Source: an uncultured Eubacterium sp.
Lineage (GTDB): Bacteria > Bacillota > Clostridia > Lachnospirales > Lachnospiraceae
Direction: 5' to 3'
NCBI GenBank assembly: GCA_945939115.1
Contig: CAMEVC010000004.1
Span: forward strand, 43,025-107,024
DNA: 64,000 bases
In this document: piece after piece, positions 17,931 through 27,482 of the stretch
Layout of the letters: the number at the start of each line of letters is the position of its first letter
How positions within the stretch are numbered: the stretch's first letter is position 1
Notes under the pieces: generated by a model
Databases searched by the model: none
Told to the model about the DNA's origin: nothing
What the model saw: only the letters and a program-made list of their open reading frames with translations
Program-made: the position numbers and the translations under genes

Positions 17931-18416
17931 ATGGATAAGATAGCGAGTTTTACAGTTAATCATCTTGACCTTCTTACCGGTGTGTATGTGTCAAGAAAAG
18001 ATTATATTGGTGATGTATGTCTCACAACATTTGATTTGAGATTTACAAGACCGAATGAGGAACCTCCGATGGATACACCGGGAATCCATACAATAGAACA
18101 TCTTGTGGCAACTTTTTTAAGAAATGACGCTGAGTGGGCAGAAAAGACAATATATTTCGGACCGATGGGCTGCAGAACGGGGTTTTATGTGATATTTGCA
18201 GGAGACCTTGAATCATCTGATATTATAAATGTATTGAGAGAGGCTGCAGATTATGTGCTTGGCTACGATGATAACACACCTATCCCGGGTTATTCGCCAA
18301 GAGACTGTGGGAATTATCTTGATAATAATCTCAAGCTTGCCAAGATATATATGCGTAAGTTCAAGGAGGAAGTTCTTGACAATCCTGTGCCGGAAAGACT
18401 TAATTATCCACAATAA
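17931..18416 (+). CDS. luxS: S-ribosylhomocysteine lyase (LuxS)
   Basis: This 161-residue protein cleaves S-ribosylhomocysteine to homocysteine and DPD, the precursor of the AI-2 signal, in the activated-methyl cycle. The metal-binding HTIEH motif (about residue 54) and the catalytic cysteine region MGCRTGFYVI (about 84) are present, as is PRDCGNYLDN near 124. Length is normal for the family. The gene sits at the end of a plus-strand run and a strong hairpin follows. No mtn/pfs or methionine-cycle gene is adjacent. Confidence 0.95.
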   Translation: MDKIASFTVNHLDLLTGVYVSRKDYIGDVCLTTFDLRFTRPNEEPPMDTPGIHTIEHLVATFLRNDAEWAEKTIYFGPMGCRTGFYVIFAGDLESSDIINVLREAADYVLGYDDNTPIPGYSPRDCGNYLDNNLKLAKIYMRKFKEEVLDNPVPERLNYPQ

Positions 18417-18432
18417 AGTTTGTGAGTTTTAA

Positions 18433-18472
18433 AATCCCTGGGATAATCCAATAACAGATTATCTCAGGGATT
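18433..18472. terminator. convergent terminator hairpin between luxS and glnN
   Basis: AATCCCTGGGATAATC (18433-18448) pairs with GATTATCTCAGGGATT (18457-18472). It lies between two genes that converge on it and can act in either direction; neither T-tract is strong. Confidence 0.65.
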
Positions 18473-18523
18473 CGTATATTCATATTATGTAGATTAATTA
18501 TTGCATTCTGAGAAAGAATTTAA

Positions 18524-20632
18524 TTAAACCTCGAATAACAATTCACTGTAGCTTGGGAATGGCCAGAATTCCTTATCAACAATCATCTCAGCCTTATCAA
18601 CCGGAGCTCTGAGTTCATCCATTGCAACCTTAACTACATCTCTGAAGTATTCGGCCTGAGCCTTTCCTTCCATAGTTGCAGCAGAAGCAACAACCTCGCT
18701 AAGCTTAGCAGAAGCAGCCTGAGCATCCTTTAAGTATCCTGTAACTTCAGCAAGAAGACCTGCCTGAACAGAAGTGTCTGCACCAGCCTCTTTAACAGCT
18801 ACTACAGAATTAGCAAGCTCAGTTGAGTAAGCAATCATAGCAGGAATGATTTCCTTGCCAGCCATATCTATCATAGTCTTAGCCTCGATATTGATTGCCT
18901 TTGAGTAAGCCTCGTACTTAATCTCGGCTCTTGATTTTAATTCAGCCTCTGTAAATACTCCAAATTCTTCAAACATCTTAACGCTCTCAGGCTTAACAAG
19001 TGAACCGACAGCCTCAACCATAGATTTGATATTTGGAAGACCTCTTCTCTCAGCCTCAGCAACCCACTCATCAGAGTATCCGTTTCCGTTAAATACAACT
19101 CTGTGATGTTCTGTGAAGAGCTTCTTAATCATATCATGGACAGCCATCTGCATATCCTCAGAGCCCTCTAATTCATCAGCGATTTCCTTGAAGCTCTCAG
19201 CAACGATTGTGTTAAGAACAACATTGGCAGGAGCGATAGAATCTGAAGAACCAACCATACGGAACTCAAACTTGTTACCTGTGAAGGCAAATGGAGATGT
19301 TCTGTTTCTGTCTGTAGCATCCTTGTTAAGGTCTGGAAGAGTAGAAGCACCTGTCTTTAATTTACCCTTCTGGATTGAGCTTGTAGCATCACCCTTATCA
19401 ATAAGCTGCATAACAACATCTTCAAGCTGTTCACCGAGGAACATAGAGATAATTGCTGGAGGTGCCTCGTTAGCACCAAGTCTGTGGTCGTTACCAACAT
19501 CTGATGCAGCCTCACGGAGAAGGTCAGCATGTGTATCAACAGCCTTCATAACTGCTCCAAGTACAAGAAGGAACTGGAAGTTATCATGTGGAGTCTTGCC
19601 CGGATCAAGTAAGTTAATGCCATCATCTGTTGTGATAGACCAGTTGTTATGCTTACCGGAACCGTTAACACCTGCAAATGGCTTCTCATGGAGAAGGCAT
19701 ACAAGACCATGTCTGTAGGCAACCTTCTTCAAAACCTCCATCATAAGCTGGTTGTTATCTGTTGCAATATTGCACTGTGCATAGATAGGAGCTAACTCAT
19801 GCTGTGCAGGAGCAACTTCATTATGTTGTGTCTTAGCTGTTACGCCGAGCTTCCATAATTCTTCATTGACATCCTTCATGAAAGCCGCAATTCTTTCTCT
19901 GATTGAACCAAAGTAGTGATCATCAAGCTCCTGACCCTTAGGAGGCATAGCTCCGAATAATGTACGGCCAGAGAAGATAAGATCCTTTCTCTGTAAATAT
20001 TTCTCTCTGTCTACAATAAAGTATTCCTGCTCAGCACCAACAGAAGGAGTAACCTTCTTTGATGTTGTGTTGCCCATAAGTCTTAAAATACGAAGAGCCT
20101 GTGTGTTTATTGCATCCATTGAACGAAGAAGTGGTGTCTTCTGATCAAGAGCTTCGCCTGTATAAGAACAGAAAGCTGTTGGAATACAAAGAGTAGCACC
20201 CTGTGCACCCTCACGAACAAATGCAGGAGATGTACAATCCCATGCTGTATATCCTCTGGCCTCGAATGTTGCACGAAGACCGCCTGAAGGGAATGATGAA
20301 GCATCTGGCTCGCCCTTAATTAATTCCTTACCAGAGAACTCCATAAGAACCTTTCCGTTTTCTTTTGGTGCAGAAATAAATGAATCATGCTTTTCTGCTG
20401 TTGTTCCTGTTAAAGGCTGGAACCAATGTGTGTAATGAGTAGCACCCTTTTCAATCGCCCAGTCTTTCATAGCATTAGCGATAACATCAGCATCTGCTAA
20501 AGATAACTCCTGAACACCTTCCATTGTTAATTTAAGGTTTTTGTAAACGTTCTTAGGTAAACGTTCTTTCATAACTGTGTCATTAAACACATTCTCGCCG
20601 AAGATGTCAGCTACATTGAATCTTTCACTCAT
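18524..20632 (-). CDS. glnN: type III glutamine synthetase
   Basis: This 702-residue enzyme is of the GlnN (GSIII) class, much longer than GlnA. It makes glutamine from glutamate, ammonia and ATP. Motifs include [19 protein letters not shown] near the N-terminus, [33 protein letters not shown] and [18 protein letters not shown], then the nucleotide-binding [18 protein letters not shown]. Codons are strongly biased (many TTC, AAG, CTT), consistent with high expression. The start follows AAGGAAGGATGAGAAAGTT. An attenuator-like hairpin lies in the leader about 45 nt before the start codon. Confidence 0.96.
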   Translation of the reverse strand: MSERFNVADIFGENVFNDTVMKERLPKNVYKNLKLTMEGVQELSLADADVIANAMKDWAIEKGATHYTHWFQPLTGTTAEKHDSFISAPKENGKVLMEFSGKELIKGEPDASSFPSGGLRATFEARGYTAWDCTSPAFVREGAQGATLCIPTAFCSYTGEALDQKTPLLRSMDAINTQALRILRLMGNTTSKKVTPSVGAEQEYFIVDREKYLQRKDLIFSGRTLFGAMPPKGQELDDHYFGSIRERIAAFMKDVNEELWKLGVTAKTQHNEVAPAQHELAPIYAQCNIATDNNQLMMEVLKKVAYRHGLVCLLHEKPFAGVNGSGKHNNWSITTDDGINLLDPGKTPHDNFQFLLVLGAVMKAVDTHADLLREAASDVGNDHRLGANEAPPAIISMFLGEQLEDVVMQLIDKGDATSSIQKGKLKTGASTLPDLNKDATDRNRTSPFAFTGNKFEFRMVGSSDSIAPANVVLNTIVAESFKEIADELEGSEDMQMAVHDMIKKLFTEHHRVVFNGNGYSDEWVAEAERRGLPNIKSMVEAVGSLVKPESVKMFEEFGVFTEAELKSRAEIKYEAYSKAINIEAKTMIDMAGKEIIPAMIAYSTELANSVVAVKEAGADTSVQAGLLAEVTGYLKDAQAASAKLSEVVASAATMEGKAQAEYFRDVVKVAMDELRAPVDKAEMIVDKEFWPFPSYSELLFEV

Positions 20633-20675
20633 AACTTTCTCATCCTTCCTTTTCTTATCTTATATTAGTAAAACT

Positions 20676-20722
20676 AAAAAAAGCGCCCACGTATATACTG
20701 AAAAATATATAAATGGAACGCC
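20676..20722 (-). promoter_or_regulatory. intrinsic-terminator-like hairpin in the glnN 5' leader
   Basis: Reading the minus strand, GGCGTTCCA (from 20722) pairs, with one bulge and G-U pairs, with TGGGCGCT (to 20682), extended by an AT-rich stem (TTTATATA with TATATAC), and seven T follow at once. A smaller hairpin GACAG-TTTG-CTGTC lies upstream (about 20747-20760). A terminator inside the leader of a nitrogen-assimilation gene suggests transcription attenuation, for instance by an ANTAR antiterminator or an RNA ligand. The regulator is not identified. Confidence 0.6.
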
Positions 20723-20779
20723 TTTGTTCTACCTTATTTAATTAGTGACAGCAAACTGTCTTTAAATAAAATAACTCAA

Positions 20780-20808
20780 ATTATATAATAATGCAAGTAC
20801 TTTTTGAA
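20780..20808 (-). promoter_or_regulatory. probable glnN promoter
   Basis: On the minus strand, TTCAAA (20808-20803) and TATAAT (20785-20780) are 17 bp apart. This gives a leader of about 140 nt that includes the attenuator-like hairpin. Confidence 0.55.
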
Positions 20809-20853
20809 AAAATTTTAAAAAATTAAGTGCACCTGAATAATATGAGCTGTGTG

Positions 20854-21771
20854 TTAGTCTGAAACAGCGGATGCTGACTCAGAAGAAGCGCCATTATCTA
20901 ACTTGGTTTCCCCGGTAAATGTACCAGAAACTATAAGTCTCTGCTTAGAATTATTAGTACAGGTTGAAAATGTGACTACCTGCGTCGTTTTAGAAATATC
21001 GATACCTGTGTCATAAATAGATTCATCCTTTACCCTTCTTGCATAGTCCCTGAGACCTTCAATATTGCTGAAATTGAAAGTAAATGTCTCACTTATAGGG
21101 TCGGTAACATATACTGTGAAAATCTTATATTCTCTAATGACATCCCCTGTGTATATATAGAATACATCGTTGCCTTCAGTTCTGTAAAAGCTGGAAGACT
21201 TATAATGATACAGTGAGCCAAACATAGCACCTGAATTCATGCTGTGTCCATATATCAAAACATGGTTTGCATTAAGGCCGTCTTTGATTCTGTAGTCAAC
21301 GAAAAGGCATCCGTTGCCATTGTAAGTCCTGTTAAATGTGTGTGTCAGATAAAAATCATTATCCGTCGTCTGCGCAATCGGAAGGCGGACATCAAGGGAC
21401 GGAATATACAGAAAACCAAGACCATCTGAGTTAATATCAAGTAACGCCTGATGGTTATATACAAAAGGAATTGTGACATCCTGATTATCTTCACCGATAG
21501 TGATATTGACAGGAGTGTCATCCAGCACTTCACCTTCGATATTATTATAAATATCATTCCCTTTCTTATATTCAAGAAGAATGGAAATAAGCTTAACTGC
21601 TGCAAATATAAATACACACGCAGAGATAACAAGAATTATACGGTTTATTATGCGTGAACGTTTCTTTTTCTTCTCTTTGGCATCAAAAGCGGCATCCGCT
21701 TCGTCTCTTTCCGGTTCGGATGAAACAGATGTAATAAAATCATCATCTTCATCCGGTCTGATATCGCCCAT
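20854..21771 (-). CDS. class B sortase
   Basis: The second ATG (21771) is preferred because GGAG lies six bases before it; the first ATG abuts the ribosome site. The protein has 305 residues: an acidic, charged cytoplasmic start, a lysine-rich stop-transfer stretch, one membrane helix (about 43-65) and an extracellular sortase fold. The catalytic histidine lies in LIYGHSMNSGAMFG, the cysteine in VTFSTCTNNSKQRLIVSG, and the arginine in the same segment. The SrtB type anchors proteins to peptidoglycan or a pilus. No LPXTG-like substrate gene is adjacent. An FbaA terminator separates it from the upstream aldolase. Confidence 0.88.
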   Translation of the reverse strand: MGDIRPDEDDDFITSVSSEPERDEADAAFDAKEKKKKRSRIINRIILVISACVFIFAAVKLISILLEYKKGNDIYNNIEGEVLDDTPVNITIGEDNQDVTIPFVYNHQALLDINSDGLGFLYIPSLDVRLPIAQTTDNDFYLTHTFNRTYNGNGCLFVDYRIKDGLNANHVLIYGHSMNSGAMFGSLYHYKSSSFYRTEGNDVFYIYTGDVIREYKIFTVYVTDPISETFTFNFSNIEGLRDYARRVKDESIYDTGIDISKTTQVVTFSTCTNNSKQRLIVSGTFTGETKLDNGASSESASAVSD

Positions 21772-21811
21772 ATGCATCTCCTATCTGAAAACTGAATCAA
21801 TTATTTTACTG

Positions 21812-21841
21812 AAAAATGGAGCTGTCTTATGAACAGCTCCA
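21812..21841 (-). terminator. terminator of the aldolase gene
   Basis: On the minus strand, TGGAGCTGT (21841-21833) pairs with ACAGCTCCA (21825-21817), followed by TTTTT. Confidence 0.8.
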
Positions 21842-21874
21842 CATAAATATATCATAATAGATAAAATGTTACAA

Positions 21875-22738
21875 TCATGCTTTTCCGGCTGAGCCAAAAA
21901 GATTGATCTTCTCACGTACAGTTTCTTTGATTGCTTCTGCACCCGGAGCGAGAAGCTTTCTAGGGTCGAATCCCTTACCCTCAAGGTCTTTGCCGGCTTC
22001 TACATATTTCCTTGTTGCGGCTGCAAATGAAAGCTGACATTCTGTGTTGACATTAATCTTAGAAACACCGAGGGAGATTGCCTTCTGTATCATGTCAGCA
22101 GGAATGCCTGTACCGCCATGAAGAACTAATGGCATATCACCAATCTTTTCCTTGACAGCAGCAAGAGTGTCAAAGCTTAATCCTGGCCAGTTAGCCGGAT
22201 ATTTGCCGTGTATATTGCCGATTCCTGCAGCGAGCATGTCCACTCCTAAATCAGCGATAGACTTGCATTCATTAGGGTCAGCGCATTCACCCATTCCGAT
22301 GACGCCGTCCTCTTCGCCGCCTATAGAACCTACTTCTGCTTCTATAGACAGACCCAGATTGTGGGCAGCATGAACAAGCTCAGTAGTTTTTTCTATATTC
22401 TCCTCAATAGGATAGTGGGAACCGTCGAACATAATAGAAGTGAATCCTGCCTTGATACATTTGTAGCATCCTTCATATGTTCCGTGGTCAAGATGAAGAG
22501 CAACAGGAACTGTGATTCCAAGAGACTTGTCCATTGCTTTAACCATGGCAGCTACGGTTTCAAAACCTGTCATATACTTTCCCGCACCCTCAGAAACACC
22601 GAGGATTACAGGCGAATTCATCTCCTGAGCTGTAAGAAGAACAGACTTGGTCCACTCAAGGTTGTTGATGTTGAACTGGCCGACTGCATATTTGCCCGCA
22701 AGAGCCTTGTCTAACATTTCTTTAGCTGAAACTAACAT
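21875..22738 (-). CDS. fba: class II fructose-bisphosphate aldolase
   Basis: This 287-residue enzyme belongs to the zinc-dependent class II aldolases that cleave fructose-1,6-bisphosphate (or, for close relatives, tagatose bisphosphate) in glycolysis. Visible signatures: YAVGQFNINNLEW at the start, ALHLDHGTYEGCYKCI (zinc-binding histidine and catalytic aspartate, about residue 83), EAEVGSIGGEEDGV, GNIHGKYPANWPGL and LVLHGGTGIPADMI. It has its own promoter (22776-22803) and terminator, so it is monocistronic. The fructose assignment is the more likely one from context. Confidence 0.93.
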   Translation of the reverse strand: MLVSAKEMLDKALAGKYAVGQFNINNLEWTKSVLLTAQEMNSPVILGVSEGAGKYMTGFETVAAMVKAMDKSLGITVPVALHLDHGTYEGCYKCIKAGFTSIMFDGSHYPIEENIEKTTELVHAAHNLGLSIEAEVGSIGGEEDGVIGMGECADPNECKSIADLGVDMLAAGIGNIHGKYPANWPGLSFDTLAAVKEKIGDMPLVLHGGTGIPADMIQKAISLGVSKINVNTECQLSFAAATRKYVEAGKDLEGKGFDPRKLLAPGAEAIKETVREKINLFGSAGKA

Positions 22739-22775
22739 ATTTCTTTACCTCCATTGCACGATTTTGCATATTAAT

Positions 22776-22803
22776 ATTATATCTCATCTCATCTGAAATG
22801 AAA
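22776..22803 (-). promoter_or_regulatory. promoter of the aldolase gene
   Basis: On the minus strand, TTTCAT (22803-22798) and TATAAT (22781-22776) are 16 bp apart, with the start codon 38 bp downstream of the -10. Confidence 0.65.
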
Positions 22804-22826
22804 AGAAATATTTAAGTGATAATTAG

Positions 22827-22856
22827 TTGTTAATATAAATAAATATGATGTATAAT
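22827..22856 (+). promoter_or_regulatory. promoter of the small membrane protein gene at 22898
   Basis: TTGTTA (22827-22832) and TATAAT (22851-22856) are 18 bp apart. It is divergent from the aldolase promoter. Confidence 0.6.
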
Positions 22857-22897
22857 TAGAGCTGAATATTGATATTTTATCAGGAGAGGAGACATTT

Positions 22898-23245
22898 ATG
22901 CAGTATTTATCTTTTTTTATCAATATGGTTGGGCTTGAAGCGGTGGATTTCTACAATAATGAGACGCATGCAGGAAACAGTTTTGTTCCATTTATAGGTT
23001 TTATGGCATTCCTCATAGGGCTTGCGGTTGTGATTGTGGGATTGGCTATATATTTTACTGCATCACGCAACTTCAATTTATTCTATGATCAGAGAGACGT
23101 AAAAATTACATATCAGGATCAGATATTATCAGATGATGAGAAAGCGAAGAAGGCTGCAGAGAAACTGGAAAAGGATAAGAAAAAAGGGAAAATTGTGTCA
23201 ATTGTCGGAGTTGTTATGATGGTGCTGTCTTTCTTTATACTGTAG
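22898..23245 (+). CDS. small two-helix membrane protein of unknown function
   Basis: The 115-residue protein is not recognised. It has a membrane helix at about 31-53 (FMAFLIGLAVVIVGLAIYF), a basic-acidic cytoplasmic loop rich in lysine and glutamate (DDEKAKKAAEKLEKDKKKG), and a second helix at the very C-terminus (about 98-115). The start follows AGGAGAGGAG. It is transcribed alone from its own promoter. A hairpin follows the stop. A structural or regulatory membrane role is likely but nothing more can be inferred. Confidence 0.65.
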   Translation: MQYLSFFINMVGLEAVDFYNNETHAGNSFVPFIGFMAFLIGLAVVIVGLAIYFTASRNFNLFYDQRDVKITYQDQILSDDEKAKKAAEKLEKDKKKGKIVSIVGVVMMVLSFFIL

Positions 23246-23255
23246 GGAATGAAAA

Positions 23256-23283
23256 CACCGTCTGCCGGAGAAGACAGACGGTG
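23256..23283. terminator. hairpin after the small membrane protein gene
   Basis: CACCGTCTG (23256-23264) pairs with CAGACGGTG (23275-23283). There is no T-tract on the plus strand; on the minus strand a GTTTTCATT tail follows. A terminator role is only probable. Confidence 0.45.
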
Positions 23284-23454
23284 AAAGAGGGAGGAGAGCT
23301 GTCGTTCATTAACAACTCGATTTATGAAAAACATATATTGGAAAATATCTTGTTTCTATGATTGAATTATATTTAACAAAAGTGAAGAAACAATGTGCAT
23401 AGTGTTAAATCTTATTGAATGAGATATGAACAATTTATGAACAAGGAGGGGAAT

Positions 23455-24504
23455 ATGCCAATTATTTACAAATGCCCTGGATGTGGCGCTGCCATGGAGT
23501 TTGACAGCACGACACAGAAGCTGGGATGCCCATCATGTGGAATGCAGATTGATGTTAAAGAGTACGAAAGAATGTACAATAATGATGCATTTGGCGCATC
23601 ACAGGCGGGTCAGGCAGAGAAAACCAACACGGAGGATATGAAGATTTATCACTGCAGTTCATGCGGCGCAGAACTTGTGGCAGACCAGTATACATCAGCT
23701 ACATTCTGTTCATTCTGCGGTAATCCGACTCTTGTGGAAGACAGATTGAGAGGGGATTTTCAGCCATCCACTATTATCCCGTTCAAGATAGACAAGAACA
23801 GGGCTGTTGAGATTTACAAAGGATGGTGCAAGAAAGGGCCTCTTACACCGAGAGAGCTGTCACGTTCGTCAACAATTGAGAAGATAAGTGGAATCTATGT
23901 GCCATACTGGCTCTATGACTATTCAGCGGGAACGAGTATGCATGCTAATGCCAATAGAGTCCGCACAACCAGAAAGGGAGATACAGAATATACATATACT
24001 GATCATTTTCAGGTGTTCAGAGATGTCTCTGCGGAGTTTGAGAGAATTCCGGCAGATGCGTCGGAGAAGATGCCGGATGATGCAATGGATATGCTGGAGC
24101 CATATGATTATGGCGAGATTACTCAGTTTGCATCAGGATATCTGTCAGGATATCTCTCAGAGAGGTACAACTATACTGCTGACGAGATACAGAGCAGGGC
24201 GACGAACAGAGCTAACAGATATATCACAGATATAGCGAGGTCAACGATTACCGGATATTCCAGTGTTTCAGTGCTTTCTAATAATATCAGGATGAATCCG
24301 ACAGGCAGTGAATATTCACTTTTCCCGGTATGGATTCTTAATTACAGATTTAAGAATAAGAATTTCAGGTTTATGCTTAACGGCCAGACGGGAAAGATTG
24401 TTGCTGACAGACCTATAAGCAAGGGAAAAGCATTTGCTTATGGAGCAGGAATATTTGTGATTACTCTTATTATTACTATGATAGGAGGGCTGTTGTTCAT
24501 ATGA
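23455..24504 (+). CDS. double zinc-ribbon protein with C-terminal membrane helix
   Basis: The start is placed at 23455, seven bases after AAGGAGGGG. The 349 residues begin with two TFIIB-like zinc ribbons: YKCPGCGAAMEFD with CPSCGMQID, and YHCSSCGAELVAD with CSFCGNPT. A conserved middle part follows (IPFKIDKNRAVEIYKGWCKK, then YVPYWLYDY), and the protein ends in a single membrane helix (about 325-347). Such proteins occur widely in Firmicutes beside TPM-domain proteins, as here, where the stop overlaps the next start. The biochemical role is unknown. Confidence 0.8.
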   Translation: MPIIYKCPGCGAAMEFDSTTQKLGCPSCGMQIDVKEYERMYNNDAFGASQAGQAEKTNTEDMKIYHCSSCGAELVADQYTSATFCSFCGNPTLVEDRLRGDFQPSTIIPFKIDKNRAVEIYKGWCKKGPLTPRELSRSSTIEKISGIYVPYWLYDYSAGTSMHANANRVRTTRKGDTEYTYTDHFQVFRDVSAEFERIPADASEKMPDDAMDMLEPYDYGEITQFASGYLSGYLSERYNYTADEIQSRATNRANRYITDIARSTITGYSSVSVLSNNIRMNPTGSEYSLFPVWILNYRFKNKNFRFMLNGQTGKIVADRPISKGKAFAYGAGIFVITLIITMIGGLLFI

Positions 24505-25265
24505 TGAGAATAAGAAGAATTAAGAATATATTTACATGTATTATAGCGTCTGCAGTAATGTGTTTTGGTGCATTGCTGGCGGCAGGAAGTGATGTGTATG
24601 CAGCGGATGATAAGGAATATGTATATGATTATGCTGATATACTCACAGCAGATGAGGAGGCGAAGCTTAAGGAAAAGTGCAGGAAAGCCTCTGAAGACTG
24701 TCAGTGTGATTTCGTAATTGTCACAACGGAAATAGGCCATGACTATTCGCAGATGGACAATTATATGGCTAATATGCTGAAGACAGAAGGATATTCGTAT
24801 GATGCAATAATCTATGGTGTTGATATGGTGTCAAGAGCTGACAGAATCTATACCCAGGGAAAGGCGCAGACAGACATATCACAGAGCAAGCTGGACAGCA
24901 TAAGAGAGTCCTGTGAAGATAAATTCAGTGACAGTGATTTCTATCATGGATTTGCCAGATTTATCAGGAAAACAGACATATGTCTTACCACAAGCATTAT
25001 GAAGAAAGCTACTTATAATCTTCCGATTAAGATACTTATATCGGCAGTTGTAGCCATTGTAGCAGTGGCAATTATGATGCACAGTGCCAAGGCGAAGATG
25101 ACAGTGAGCAGCATAGAGTACACAAAAGACCATCAGTTCAAGGTCAATGACAGAAGAGATATATTTATTAATACTACTGTCACCACCAGACATATAGAGA
25201 GAAGCAGTGGTGGCGGCGGAGGCGGTGGCGGAGGCGGAAACCACGGCTCCGGAGGCCATTTCTAA
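24501..25265 (+). CDS. secreted TPM-domain protein with glycine-rich tail
   Basis: This 254-residue protein starts in an ATGA overlap with the zinc-ribbon gene. A signal peptide (about 1-34, ending near VYAADDKEYVYD) precedes a TPM (DUF477/YgcG-like) domain (about 35-160: ADILTADEEAKLKEKCRK, then FVIVTTEIGHDYSQMDNY). A membrane helix lies at about 177-195, and the end is a charged stretch and a run of about ten glycines with GNHGSGGHF. TPM proteins face the outside and have been linked to membrane protein assembly or repair; the glycine tail may contact the cell wall. Confidence 0.8.
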   Translation: MMRIRRIKNIFTCIIASAVMCFGALLAAGSDVYAADDKEYVYDYADILTADEEAKLKEKCRKASEDCQCDFVIVTTEIGHDYSQMDNYMANMLKTEGYSYDAIIYGVDMVSRADRIYTQGKAQTDISQSKLDSIRESCEDKFSDSDFYHGFARFIRKTDICLTTSIMKKATYNLPIKILISAVVAIVAVAIMMHSAKAKMTVSSIEYTKDHQFKVNDRRDIFINTTVTTRHIERSSGGGGGGGGGGNHGSGGHF

Positions 25266-25306
25266 ATGTGTATCAGATAAGAAATATTTTAGAGAGTTAC
25301 GCAAAT

Positions 25307-25337
25307 AAAGCAGATGTGAGAATTCACATCTGCTTTT
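25307..25337. terminator. bidirectional terminator between the TPM gene and cyclophilin
   Basis: AAAGCAGATGTGA (25307-25319) pairs with TCACATCTGCTTT (25324-25336); T follows on the plus strand and T also follows the other arm on the minus strand, so it can end both converging genes. Confidence 0.85.
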
Positions 25338-25344
25338 GTGTTAA

Positions 25345-25863
25345 TTAAAGCTTTTCCGGTTCAGGATAGTCAACACCGAAAGTCTCAACAGTAACTGTCT
25401 TCATAACCTGAGGCTTTCTTGGTCTGTCGCTGTAGTCAGTGTCTACACCTGCAATCTTGTCAAGAACATCTTCACCCTCAATGAGCTTGCCGAATGCGGC
25501 GTAGTCACCGTCGAGATGAGGTGCATTAGCGTGCATTATAAAGAACTGTGAGCCGGCAGAGTCCGGTCTCATTGAACGTGCCATAGAAAGAACGCCTCTT
25601 GTATGCTTTAAGTCATTCTTGAATCCGTTGGAAGCAAATTCACCCTTGATGCAGTATCCAGGACCGCCCATTCCTGTTCCTTCCGGGTCTCCGCCCTGAA
25701 TCATGAATCCTGCGATAACTCTGTGGAATATAAGTCCGTCATAGAAACCCTTCTGAACAAGGTTGACAAAGTTATTAACTGAAGCAGGGGCAATCTCAGG
25801 ATAAAGTTCAGCCTTCATCACATCGCCGTTTTCCATAGTAAATGTTACGATTGGATTTGACAT
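25345..25863 (-). CDS. ppiB: peptidyl-prolyl cis-trans isomerase (cyclophilin)
   Basis: This 172-residue cytoplasmic cyclophilin has the family core: YPEIAPASVNNFVNLVQKGFY, FHRVIAGFMIQGGDPEGTG, then FASNGFKN, SMARSMRPDSAGSQFFI and LDGDYAAFGKLIEG. The active-site arginine is in FHRV, and FMIQGGD and QFFI are conserved. It accelerates proline isomerisation in protein folding. It has its own transcript on the minus strand, separated from its divergent neighbour by about 100 bp. Confidence 0.93.
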   Translation of the reverse strand: MSNPIVTFTMENGDVMKAELYPEIAPASVNNFVNLVQKGFYDGLIFHRVIAGFMIQGGDPEGTGMGGPGYCIKGEFASNGFKNDLKHTRGVLSMARSMRPDSAGSQFFIMHANAPHLDGDYAAFGKLIEGEDVLDKIAGVDTDYSDRPRKPQVMKTVTVETFGVDYPEPEKL

Positions 25864-25969
25864 AATAATTCTCCATTTCTTAATATAATAATGATGTTAT
25901 TTATTCTAAATAGGAGTAAAGTAAAAGTCAAATTAAAACTTTAGAAACTAATCAGGCAGGATAGAATAT

Positions 25970-26677
25970 ATGAGAGAATATTTTAATGTGGGAGAAAGAG
26001 TTATATCAGCCGGCGATGCGGATATAGAAAGAGAGGATGGAAGCTGGGATGTGCCGGATATTGGCGTGGGCAGAGATTATCATGGCAGTGCAGCTTTCGT
26101 TGTGTATGATATGGAAGACATAGACAGGGAGTTTTTAATGCGTGTATCGGCAAGAAAATACAATGAACCTCTGGTAATTACCATGACAGAGCGTTTTATT
26201 GTAAGGGAGATGGCAGTTTCGGATTTGCCTGAATGTTACCGTATGTATGATGAATTAAAGGATTGTCCATATATTGAACCTCTTTATGACTATGAAGAAG
26301 AGAAGATATTTACAGAAAAATATATAGAGAATATGTACGGCTTCTTTGGATATGGCCTGTGGCTTGTATTTACAAGGGAAGAAGAGGACAAATGTGGTGA
26401 GCTTGTGGCACGAATTGGCATTGAGAACAGGAGCATAGACGGAAAAAACTGTCAGGAGCTTGGATATCTGGTGAAAAAAAGCTGGCAGAAAAAACATGTT
26501 GCCAGTGAAGTGTGCAGTGCTGTAATCAGGCTTGCAAAAGAGGAATTGGGACTGGAAGAACTATATATATGCACAGATAAGAAAAATATCCCATCCATCT
26601 GTCTTGCAGAGAAGATGGGCTTCATCTTATATGCCGCAGATGTGGATGGGATGAATCTCTATAGAAAAATTCTTTAG
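25970..26677 (+). CDS. GNAT-family acetyltransferase with N-terminal extension
   Basis: The 235 residues carry a short N-terminal region (about 1-70) of unknown role, then a GNAT domain (about 72-235): MAVSDLPECYRMYDELKD, LVARIGIENRSIDG, ELGYLVKKSWQKKHVASEVC (acetyl-CoA loop region) and YICTDKKNIPSICLAEKMGF. The presence of a full second half is typical for amino-acid or protein acetyltransferases. Substrate unknown. Its stop is 2 bp from the converging gene on the minus strand. Confidence 0.75.
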   Translation: MREYFNVGERVISAGDADIEREDGSWDVPDIGVGRDYHGSAAFVVYDMEDIDREFLMRVSARKYNEPLVITMTERFIVREMAVSDLPECYRMYDELKDCPYIEPLYDYEEEKIFTEKYIENMYGFFGYGLWLVFTREEEDKCGELVARIGIENRSIDGKNCQELGYLVKKSWQKKHVASEVCSAVIRLAKEELGLEELYICTDKKNIPSICLAEKMGFILYAADVDGMNLYRKIL

Positions 26678-26679
26678 AA

Positions 26680-27381
26680 TCAAGGCTTTTCCATATTAAA
26701 TACAAATCTTATGAAATTGGCGGAATTCTCCTGATACTTTGAGGTAGACACAATTCCGTAACAAGGCTGTTTCATATTAAGGTCGCTTTCCTTTACTACA
26801 GGCGCCTCTGATATATCAACTGCAATCGGATAAGTCTCCCCCGCAGTATTAGTAAAATAAACAATGTTGTCCTTGAGTGTATCAAGTTCTTCGGAAGAGA
26901 AGATATCGCGCAGGTCTGTAAAGAAAATATTTCTGTCGGTACAGAAATAATCTATATATTCCCTCTCAGACAGGTATCCGTCAAGAGAGCTGGTTGATGC
27001 ATATGTGTATATCTTATTGGCTGAAACGGCGGCTTCCTGATCCATCTCCTTCTCTTCAAGTGAAAATGTATAAGAAAGGTCAACCTGCTCTTTCTTTCCG
27101 TCAATACCGAGATACTCTGTAAAGCCTGTGGAAAGGATGTCAGTATCATCCTGATATCCGGTCATCTTGCCATCAAGTACTGCAATAAAGCAGACGGTAT
27201 CATAATTGTTCCTGATAATTGAATATATAAGTGAACCTGCAAATAATACTGCAAGAATAACACTTATGATGGGTACTCTGTAGTATTCCCATATATATTG
27301 TACCTTGCCGGAAAAGGTAAGTTCCTTCAGCTTCTTACGCTGTTCTTTGACTTCATCATGAATGTTGTTTCCCTTAGCCAT
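26680..27381 (-). CDS. single-pass membrane protein of unknown function
   Basis: The 233 residues begin with a positively charged cytoplasmic part (EVKEQRKKLKELTFSGKV), then a hydrophobic helix (about 38-60) and a large extracellular domain with acidic surface. I do not recognise a domain. The layout resembles proteins of Lachnospiraceae seen next to DUF624 genes, as here, where the DUF624 gene is divergent. The start follows AAGGAGAACTT. Function not assigned. Confidence 0.6.
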   Translation of the reverse strand: MAKGNNIHDEVKEQRKKLKELTFSGKVQYIWEYYRVPIISVILAVLFAGSLIYSIIRNNYDTVCFIAVLDGKMTGYQDDTDILSTGFTEYLGIDGKKEQVDLSYTFSLEEKEMDQEAAVSANKIYTYASTSSLDGYLSEREYIDYFCTDRNIFFTDLRDIFSSEELDTLKDNIVYFTNTAGETYPIAVDISEAPVVKESDLNMKQPCYGIVSTSKYQENSANFIRFVFNMEKP

Positions 27382-27482
27382 AAGTTCTCCTTAAATCGTT
27401 GATTGCATTAACAGTTTATCACAAATAAAATATCAAAAAAACAGCTTTTAGAAACATTTAAGAAATATATATTAAAAATTCT

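Noticed and set aside
19113..19718. 201-codon plus-strand frame opposite glnN
   Set aside because: It is a shadow produced by the biased codon use of glnN. It shows no homology I can recognise and no ribosome site.
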